NCBI GenBank assembly: GCA_938091715.1
Contig: CALKMT010000170.1
Coordinates: forward strand, 1 to 6,432
Origin: an uncultured Litorivicinus sp.
GTDB lineage: Bacteria; Pseudomonadota; Gammaproteobacteria; Pseudomonadales; Litorivicinaceae
Length of the DNA stretch: 6,432 nucleotides
Direction: 5' to 3'
In this document: piece by piece, positions 1-4,689 of the stretch
Layout: every line of letters starts with the position of its first letter
Position numbering within the stretch: position 1 is the first letter of the stretch
Notes under the pieces: generated by a model
Seen by the model: the letters and a program-made list of their open reading frames with translations, nothing else
Databases searched by the model: none
What the model was told of the DNA's origin: nothing
Position numbers and translations under genes: made by a program

Positions 1-609
1 CTGCACCAGGGTAAACGCGATGGGCTCACCCAGCGGCTTAAGTGACGGTGTCGGCACCCAGGCCAAGGCGGCCAGCACCAGGAGCGGCACGATTGCTTTG
101 CGGATCAAGGCGACCGCCAACAAACCCGACAACGCGGACAGTCCATACACTCCGACATAGGGCGCCAGCGATGCCCAGGGGGTGTCCAGCCAGGCGTAGC
201 CTGCGAACAGCCAAGGAAACCCGGTCAGGAAATACGTTCGCACCGCCTCGCTTAGAACGATTAACGCGGGAAATCCAAGCCAGGGTGACAGTCGGCCAAA
301 CTGCCGGAACAGCCAGCCATTGACCGCGAAAACGCAGGCCAGTCCCAGGACAAAGCCGCTTAGCAATAGGGCCGCGATGGGCCAGGGCGTTTGGCTGATC
401 TCGTAGATGCTGACCCACACCCAGTGTGCGCCCGAGGCATACAGTCCTAGCCCAAAGCAAAAGCTGGCCAGGATTGGGTGATGACGCAGGGCGTAAAACC
501 ACAGGGCCAAGCCAATCGGCAGCAGTACCACCCAGTCAAAGGGCGCCAGTGACAGGGTTTGAAAAACCCCGCCCAGTGCCGCGAGGGCACTACTGTGCCA
601 GCGCTTCAA
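1..609 (-). CDS. lnt: Apolipoprotein N-acyltransferase, N-terminal 203 residues (cut by window edge)
   Basis: Lnt is the inner-membrane enzyme that adds the third acyl chain to the N-terminal cysteine of lipoproteins, the last step after Lgt and LspA. Only the N-terminal membrane half is present. It has about six to seven hydrophobic segments (roughly residues 7-21, 24-41, 46-66, 78-100, 112-127, 149-169, 172-186). Family motifs are clear: SLAPFD at 20-25, ASGAHWVWVSI at 58-68 (E. coli GSGINWVYVSI), LTGFPWLFAGY at 128-138 and LAPYVGVYGLS at 148-158. The fragment ends at TLVQ, where the nitrilase-like domain starts, so the catalytic Glu-Lys-Cys triad lies outside the window. I infer TTG 609-607 as the start: no in-frame ATG is near, and MKRWHSSAL matches the length of Pseudomonas Lnt N-termini. 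No clear Shine-Dalgarno is seen. The start overlaps corC by 20 nt, suggesting translational coupling. Family identity is near certain; the start is less so. Confidence 0.93.
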   Translation of the reverse strand, partial: MKRWHSSALAALGGVFQTLSLAPFDWVVLLPIGLALWFYALRHHPILASFCFGLGLYASGAHWVWVSIYEISQTPWPIAALLLSGFVLGLACVFAVNGWLFRQFGRLSPWLGFPALIVLSEAVRTYFLTGFPWLFAGYAWLDTPWASLAPYVGVYGLSALSGLLAVALIRKAIVPLLVLAALAWVPTPSLKPLGEPIAFTLVQ

Positions 610-1426
610 CCGCTTTGGCGACGCGCAACAAATGAACCCGTCGATTGTCCGCGTTGGTGACCTCGAACTCCCACCCGGCTAGGGTGATTTTCTCGTCGAT
701 GGCCGGCAAGTGGCCAAAGGCGTGCACGACGATACCGCCGATGGTGTCGAAGTCATCGTCACCAAAGTCGGTGCCCATTTTTTCGTTGAAGTCTTCAATC
801 GCCAAGGTTGCCTTGACCATAAAGATGCCGTCGCCTAGATCACGAACGCTGTCTTCTTCATCGATGTCGTGTTCGTCTTCGATGTCACCGACAATTTGCT
901 CGAGTACGTCCTCGATGGTGACCAGCCCGGCAAAATCGCCAAACTCGTCGACCACCAATGCCATATGAAAACGCTGATCGCGAAATTCACGCAGCAGGGT
1001 ATCCAGGCGTTTGGATTCAGGGACAAAGCGCGCGGGGCGGGCGACTTCTTTTAGCTGAAAGTCTTCGTTGGACCGGTCACTGATCAACAGCGGCAGCAGG
1101 TCCTTGGCCAGCAGGACACCGACCACGTCGTCGGAATCATTGATGACCGGAAAGCGCGAGTGTGCAGATTCGACCACCCGGGGCATGAATTCATCGATCG
1201 CCTCATGGGCGTTAATCTCGACCACCTGCGCTCGGGGGATCATAACGTCGCGAACCTGCATCTCGGACACCTGCAACGCGCCTTCAATAATGCTGAGCAC
1301 TTCAGCGTTTAACAGGTTGTCGCCGTGCGCCTCACGTAGCACATCCAAAAGCTCGTCCCGGTCTTGGGGCTCGGGATTGATGGCTTTTTGAATGCGCGCC
1401 ATCAGGCCGCGGGTTTTCTCACTCAT
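590..1426 (-). CDS. corC: CorC/YbeX family CBS-domain protein
   Basis: This is a 278-residue soluble protein of the CorC (YbeX) type. It has a charged N-terminal helix region (1-55), a CBS pair (about 60-115 and 127-185, with VRDVMIPRAQ at 58-67, HSRFPV at 89-94 and FGDFAGLVTIEDVLEQIVGD at 162-181), an acidic linker (182-196), then a C-terminal CorC_HlyC domain (about 198-275, with DDFDTIGGIVVHAFGHLP at 224-241). There is no N-terminal DUF21 membrane domain, so it is not a full-length HlyC/CNNM-like transporter; length is close to E. coli YbeX (292 aa). The family was first linked to magnesium/cobalt efflux. Work on E. coli YbeX points to a role in ribosome metabolism, in keeping with its ybeY and phoH neighbours. 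ATG 1426 has a TAGG eight bases upstream, and the start overlaps the ybeY stop (TATGAGTGA) by 8 nt. The exact biochemical role is uncertain. Confidence 0.93.
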   Translation of the reverse strand: MSEKTRGLMARIQKAINPEPQDRDELLDVLREAHGDNLLNAEVLSIIEGALQVSEMQVRDVMIPRAQVVEINAHEAIDEFMPRVVESAHSRFPVINDSDDVVGVLLAKDLLPLLISDRSNEDFQLKEVARPARFVPESKRLDTLLREFRDQRFHMALVVDEFGDFAGLVTIEDVLEQIVGDIEDEHDIDEEDSVRDLGDGIFMVKATLAIEDFNEKMGTDFGDDDFDTIGGIVVHAFGHLPAIDEKITLAGWEFEVTNADNRRVHLLRVAKAVEALAQ

Positions 1427-1874
1427 AAGGATTACCTACGCCGTGCTTGGCTAAGATGCCCCGTTCCAGGGCCTCCATTTCCTCGGCTTGCGCCTCTTCA
1501 ATGTGGTCATATCCGCGCAGGTGTAAAACCCCGTGGACCGTCATGTGCGCCCAATGATCCGCCAGCGCCTTGCCCTGCTCCCGAGCTTCTCGAGCGATAA
1601 CCGGAGCGCACAGCACGATATCCCCTAACAAGGGTAACTCGATGCCAGGCATGGCTTCGTAGGGAAAGGACAGGACATTGGTGGGCTTGTCCTGGTGGCG
1701 GTAGTCGCGGTTGAGTTGTTGGATGGCGGGTTCGTCCACCACCTGAATAGACAGTTCGGTGTCCTGGGTCAACGCCAGGCCGTCGTTCAGCTCGCCTGAA
1801 GCCCATTCGGCCCAGGCGATGATCGAGTCGGGTTCCGGGGCCTCAGCCGCGTCGATTTGAATATCAATCTGCAT
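1419..1874 (-). CDS. ybeY: Endoribonuclease YbeY (16S rRNA maturation factor)
   Basis: YbeY is a zinc-dependent single-strand endoribonuclease that takes part in 16S rRNA 3'-end maturation and 70S ribosome quality control. The 151-residue protein shows the family signature: YRHQDKPTNVLSF at 58-70, LLGDIVLC at 82-89 and the zinc motif HGVLHLRGYDH at 114-124, giving His114, His118 and His124. Arg59 and His114 fall at the same numbers as the functional residues of E. coli YbeY, which supports ATG 1874-1872 as the start. The frame stays open upstream to a TTG at 1961 and an ATG at 1892. The ATG at 1892 has a GAGG only three bases before it, so a 157-residue form starting MTRNRRMQ cannot be excluded. 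The gene starts 11 nt inside phoH and ends 8 nt inside corC, so it is probably co-translated. All key residues are intact. Confidence 0.95.
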   Translation of the reverse strand: MQIDIQIDAAEAPEPDSIIAWAEWASGELNDGLALTQDTELSIQVVDEPAIQQLNRDYRHQDKPTNVLSFPYEAMPGIELPLLGDIVLCAPVIAREAREQGKALADHWAHMTVHGVLHLRGYDHIEEAQAEEMEALERGILAKHGVGNPYE

Positions 1875-2841
1875 GCGGCGGTTTCTGGTCATAGGCCTCG
1901 ACGATGCGCTGAACCAAGGGATGGCGCACGACGTCTTTGCTTTGGAAGTGGGTGATCCCAATGCCCTCGACCCCCTGCAGGATTTCCAACGCGTTCAACA
2001 GGCCGGAGGCCTTGGCGCTGGGCAGGTCAATTTGCGAGGGATCGCCTGTGATCACGGCTTTGGAGCCGAATCCGATCCGGGTCAGGAACATTTTCATCTG
2101 TTCGCGAGTCGTGTTTTGGCTCTCGTCCAAGATGATATAGGCATCGTTCAACGTCCGGCCGCGCATAAAGGCCAGCGGGGCCACTTCGATCACTTGCCGT
2201 TCGATCAAACGTCCGACTTGCTCGAATCCCAGCATCTCGTAAAGCGCGTCGTACAGCGGTCGCAGGTAGGGGTCGACTTTTTGCGCCAGGTCGCCAGGCA
2301 GGAAGCCGAGTTTCTCACCGGCTTCAACGGCCGGGCGGACCAACAAGATCCGGCGCACACGGTCTTGTTTCAGGGCTTCGGCGGCGCAGGCCACGGCCAG
2401 CCAAGTTTTGCCTGTGCCGGCGGGCCCAATGCCAAAGGAAATGTCGTGTCGTTTGATGGATTCGACATAACCGCGTTGGTTGCCACCCCGCGGGCGTACG
2501 GAAATTTTGGGCGTTTGGATGACCGAGCTGTCGATCACTTCGTCGTGTCGGGCGTGATGAACCTCGACGCGGTGCTCTTGCAGGATCAGGTGTAGATCTT
2601 CAGGGCCAAGGTCGGTCTGGGTTTCGGTGCTGGCATAGATTTCGTTCAGCAGTTGAATCCCGAGGTCCGCGGTTTCTGCAGGGCCGGTTAGCTCAAACTG
2701 ATTTCCGCGAGAGCGGATTTCGAGACCGAGTCGGCGCTCGAGCAACTTGATATTTTCATCGTGAAGGCCGCAGAGGACCTGGATTCGGCTGGCGTTGTCC
2801 GGCTGGAGTTCCAGCCGGCGCGTCAATGTATCAGCGCTCAA
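1864..2841 (-). CDS. ybeZ: PhoH-family ATPase (YbeZ)
   Basis: This is a 325-residue cytoplasmic PhoH-like NTPase, called YbeZ in E. coli, where it partners YbeY and is thought to act in RNA or ribosome metabolism, probably as an ATP-driven RNA-remodelling factor. It has a small N-terminal RNA-binding-like domain (about 18-75), a linker, then the PhoH ATPase core. Visible motifs are NQRGYVESI at 121-129 upstream of the P-loop, Walker A GPAGTGKT at 139-146, LVRPAVEAGEKLGFLPGDL at 167-185, the MRGRTLNDAYIILDESQN region at 226-243 with Walker B at 235-240, and VITGDPSQIDLP at 263-274. There is no PIN domain. The start is inferred as TTG 2841: an in-frame TAA lies at 2889-2887, no ATG lies between, and MSADTLTRRLELQPDN aligns with the E. 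coli N-terminus. The upstream Shine-Dalgarno is weak. A second TTG at 2826 is possible but would trim conserved residues. It begins a four-gene overlapping run. Confidence 0.95.
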   Translation of the reverse strand: MSADTLTRRLELQPDNASRIQVLCGLHDENIKLLERRLGLEIRSRGNQFELTGPAETADLGIQLLNEIYASTETQTDLGPEDLHLILQEHRVEVHHARHDEVIDSSVIQTPKISVRPRGGNQRGYVESIKRHDISFGIGPAGTGKTWLAVACAAEALKQDRVRRILLVRPAVEAGEKLGFLPGDLAQKVDPYLRPLYDALYEMLGFEQVGRLIERQVIEVAPLAFMRGRTLNDAYIILDESQNTTREQMKMFLTRIGFGSKAVITGDPSQIDLPSAKASGLLNALEILQGVEGIGITHFQSKDVVRHPLVQRIVEAYDQKPPHAD

Positions 2842-2913
2842 TGGGTTGCTCGTGTAATGAGTGATACGCGAAGCATACCCCTCGAATTATGACAATCCAA
2901 TACGCGCCGGGGT
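2842..2913 (-). other. 72-nt gap between miaB and phoH, possible weak promoter
   Basis: This is the only gap in the five-gene minus-strand run. Part of it is more AT-rich than the genes around it. Read on the minus strand it holds TTGGAT, a 17-nt spacer and TATGCT (about 2901 down to 2873), which match the sigma-70 consensus at only 3/6 and 4/6 positions, so a promoter for phoH is possible but weak. The heptamer ATACGCG (plus strand) occurs twice, at 2864-2870 and 2900-2906, as a direct repeat. I see no hairpin followed by a T tract, so read-through from miaB into phoH is likely. Confidence 0.3.
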
Positions 2914-4254
2914 CTATCGTTTGATACTGGGGTCAACCAGGCTGCCGCGCAGTGAGTTGGGCAAGGCTTCCTCGATCAACACATCGGTAAAATGGCCGAT
3001 TAAATCGGTCTGGTCGCTGCGAAAGTTGACCACCCGATTGTTCTCGGTGCGAGCCTGCAATTGCCCGGGGTCTTTTTTCGACACCCCAGTGACCAACACG
3101 TTTTCGACCTGGCCAATCATCTGGTGTGAGATATCCATGGCCATGCCGGCGATACGGCCCTGCAGAATCTGCAGGCGTTTCTTTTTGACCTCGGCAGGCA
3201 CGTCATCGGGCATGTCGCTGGCGGGGGTGCCGGGACGGCGGCTGTAGATAAAGCTAAACGAGTGGTCAAAGCCGATCTGTTCGATCAGCTTCATGGTGTC
3301 GTTGAAGTCCTGATCGCTCTCCCCGGGAAAGCCAATAATAAAGTCCGAGGACAGGCTGATGTTGGGGCGGGCTTTGCGCAACGCGCGGATTTTTGATTTG
3401 TACTCGATCGCCGTGTGGCCGCGCTTCATCATAGCCAAAATACGATCCGAGCCGGACTGCACGGGCAGGTGCAGGTGGCTAACCAGTTCAGGCACATTGG
3501 CAAAGGCGTCGATCAGGTCGTCGGTAAATTCGACCGGGTGGCTGGTGGTAAATCGAATGCGATCCAGGCCGTCGATGGCCGCGATGACGGTGATCAAGTC
3601 GGCCAGGCTGGCCGTGGCGTCATCATGCGTGGCACCTCGATAGGCGTTGACGTTCTGGCCTAGCAGGTTGATTTCCCGCACGCCCTGAGCGGCTAGGCCT
3701 GCGCATTCGGCGACCACATCGTCAAAGGGGCGGCTGACTTCCTCGCCTCGGGTATAGGGCACGACGCAAAACGTGCAGTATTTCGAGCAGCCTTCCATCA
3801 CCGAAACAAAGGCACTGGCGCCCTCGACCTTGGGCTCGGGCAGATTGTCGAACTTTTCGATTTCAGGAAAGCTAATGTCGACCACTTTTTCTGATTTTTT
3901 CGCCGCATCGACCATGCTCGGCAGGCGGTGCAGGGTTTGCGGGCCAAACACCATATCGACATAGGGCGCGCGTTTTTGAATGGCTGCGCCTTCTTGGCTG
4001 GCCACGCAGCCACCCACGCCGATGACCAAGTCGGGGTTTTTCTCTTTTAAGGGGCGCAGGCGACCGAGCTCGCTAAAGACCTTTTCCTGGGCTTTCTCGC
4101 GGATCGAGCAGGTGTTCAGCAATATCACATCGGCATCATCGGGACTGTCGGTGACCTCGAGGCCATGGGATTCCCGCAGCGCGTCAGCCATCCGGTTCGA
4201 GTCGTACTCGTTCATCTGGCAGCCGTGAGTCTTGATGAATAGCTTTTTGGTCAT
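2914..4254 (-). CDS. miaB: tRNA-2-methylthio-N6-dimethylallyladenosine synthase MiaB
   Basis: MiaB is a radical-SAM methylthiotransferase that turns i6A37 into ms2i6A37 in tRNAs reading UNN codons, stabilising codon-anticodon pairing. The 446-residue protein has all three parts. The N-terminal UPF0004 domain (about 3-120) carries Cys12, Cys49 and Cys83 for the auxiliary 4Fe-4S cluster ([37 protein letters not shown]). The radical SAM domain (about 140-370) has CxxxCxxC at Cys156, Cys160 and Cys163 ([20 protein letters not shown]), then [17 protein letters not shown] and [16 protein letters not shown]-binding domain (about 375-440) includes GRTENN-like [11 protein letters not shown] and ends near LPNSLRG. 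The start is ATG 4254 because GGAG lies six bases before it and [19 protein letters not shown] matches E. coli MiaB from residue 1; a TTG at 4266 overlaps that Shine-Dalgarno. It heads the conserved miaB-ybeZYX-lnt order. Confidence 0.98.
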   Translation of the reverse strand: MTKKLFIKTHGCQMNEYDSNRMADALRESHGLEVTDSPDDADVILLNTCSIREKAQEKVFSELGRLRPLKEKNPDLVIGVGGCVASQEGAAIQKRAPYVDMVFGPQTLHRLPSMVDAAKKSEKVVDISFPEIEKFDNLPEPKVEGASAFVSVMEGCSKYCTFCVVPYTRGEEVSRPFDDVVAECAGLAAQGVREINLLGQNVNAYRGATHDDATASLADLITVIAAIDGLDRIRFTTSHPVEFTDDLIDAFANVPELVSHLHLPVQSGSDRILAMMKRGHTAIEYKSKIRALRKARPNISLSSDFIIGFPGESDQDFNDTMKLIEQIGFDHSFSFIYSRRPGTPASDMPDDVPAEVKKKRLQILQGRIAGMAMDISHQMIGQVENVLVTGVSKKDPGQLQARTENNRVVNFRSDQTDLIGHFTDVLIEEALPNSLRGSLVDPSIKR

Positions 4255-4260
4255 GATCCG

Positions 4261-4264
4261 CTCC
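4261..4264 (-). promoter_or_regulatory. Ribosome binding site of miaB
   Basis: GGAG lies on the minus strand six bases before ATG 4254. It is the clearest Shine-Dalgarno in the window and settles the miaB start: the competing TTG at 4266-4264 shares a base with it. Confidence 0.75.
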
Positions 4265-4277
4265 AATTTGGGCGCGC

Positions 4278-4283
4278 AGTATA
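4278..4283 (-). promoter_or_regulatory. Candidate -10 box for miaB
   Basis: TATACT on the minus strand matches the TATAAT consensus at 5/6 positions and lies in an AT-rich patch (4279-4291) that stands out from the flanking GC-rich sequence. A transcript would start near 4271, leaving a leader of about 17 nt that still includes the GGAG. No good -35 is found at 16-18 bp spacing (the best hexamer is about GTCAAG), so an activator may be needed or the call may be wrong. Confidence 0.35.
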
Positions 4284-4290
4284 AAACAAG

Positions 4291-4306
4291 TTGACCCTTG
4301 CTTGAC
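4291..4306. repeat. TTGAC direct repeat with 11-bp period in the divergent region
   Basis: TTGAC occurs at 4291-4295 and again at 4302-4306, 11 bp apart, so on the same helix face, just upstream of the candidate miaB -10 and between the two divergent genes. CAAG (4287-4290) and CTTG (4297-4300) also form a short inverted pair around the first copy. It could be a regulator site or two poor -35 boxes for the plus-strand gene; no good -10 follows either copy. Short repeats like this can arise by chance. Confidence 0.2.
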
Positions 4307-4319
4307 GAGGCTTTCTTCA

Positions 4320-4336
4320 GGTGGAAAACTTCCGCC
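4320..4336 (+). other. Potential hairpin upstream of the DUF1820 gene
   Basis: GGTGGAA (4320-4326) can pair with TTCCGCC (4330-4336) through seven pairs including one G-T wobble, around a 3-nt loop. A run of five T follows at 4345-4349, eight bases after the stem, and the ATG is at 4359. In an RNA leader this could act as a weak attenuator or a structure that masks the start. The T run is too far from the stem for a normal intrinsic terminator. Confidence 0.25.
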
Positions 4337-4358
4337 CCGCAGAATTTTTGGCCTCGGC

Positions 4359-4688
4359 ATGACGATTAAAGCTCAAACCCCGCTGTACCGCGTGTTGTTC
4401 GTGAATCAAGACAAAGTCTTTGAGGTCTATGCACGTCAAATTTATCAGTCTGACCTGTACGGCTTTTTAGAAATCGAGGAATTGGTGTTCGGCGAGCGCT
4501 CCAGCGTCGTCGTGGACCCCAGCGAGGAAAAGTTGAAGCAGGAGTTCAGCGGCGTCAAACGCAGCTATATCCCGATTCACGCCGTCGTGCGTGTTGACGA
4601 GGTCGAGAGCGTGGGTGTCACCCGGGTCCGCGAGGGAACGGCCAAGGTGACGCCGATCAATCTGCCCACGCCACGGAATTTCGACTGA
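4359..4688 (+). CDS. DUF1820 family protein, function unknown
   Basis: This is a 109-residue protein resembling the DUF1820 family known from Pseudomonas and relatives; function unknown. I recognise the pattern of [20 protein letters not shown] (residues 10-29), [18 protein letters not shown] (30-47), [17 protein letters not shown] (50-66) and [14 protein letters not shown] (70-83). The C-terminal tail is proline-rich and variable. No signal peptide, membrane segment or cysteine is seen, so it is probably cytoplasmic. ATG 4359 is chosen because the family begins with a short MT-K-type lead before the conserved Y-V-F block; the frame extends to a TTG at 4302 but those 19 residues look non-homologous and cross the hairpin. 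There is no good Shine-Dalgarno. It is divergent from miaB and ends one base from the prc stop. A link to tRNA modification or to proteolysis can only be guessed from position. Confidence 0.85.
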   Translation: MTIKAQTPLYRVLFVNQDKVFEVYARQIYQSDLYGFLEIEELVFGERSSVVVDPSEEKLKQEFSGVKRSYIPIHAVVRVDEVESVGVTRVREGTAKVTPINLPTPRNFD

Positions 4689-4689
4689 T

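Noticed and set aside
38..502. A 154-residue open frame on the minus strand in another frame of lnt.
   Set aside because: The lnt frame reads through 1-609 with clear family motifs and membrane segments; this frame is Arg/Pro/Gly-rich and matches nothing.
645..968. A plus-strand open frame of 107 residues, very rich in serine, antisense to corC.
   Set aside because: The serine bias mirrors the acidic codons of corC on the other strand; no start context or motif supports it.
1875..1961. A longer ybeY starting at TTG 1961.
   Set aside because: It would add 29 residues with no likeness to YbeY and overlap phoH by nearly 100 nt; residue numbering from ATG 1874 matches E. coli exactly at Arg59 and His114.
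1873..2595. A 240-residue open frame on the plus strand, antisense to phoH.
   Set aside because: It lies wholly opposite a confirmed PhoH gene and has odd Asp/Gln/His/Gly-rich composition and no recognisable motif. Long antisense frames are common in GC-rich genes.
4291..4330. Plus-strand promoter using TTGACC (4291) or TTGACG (4302) as -35.
   Set aside because: At 16-18 bp downstream there is no hexamer better than 3/6 to TATAAT (AAAACT at 4325-4330), so I do not call it.
4302..4358. A longer DUF1820 protein starting at TTG 4302.
   Set aside because: The extra 19 residues are basic and non-homologous in look, and they read through a possible leader hairpin; the ATG at 4359 fits the family start.
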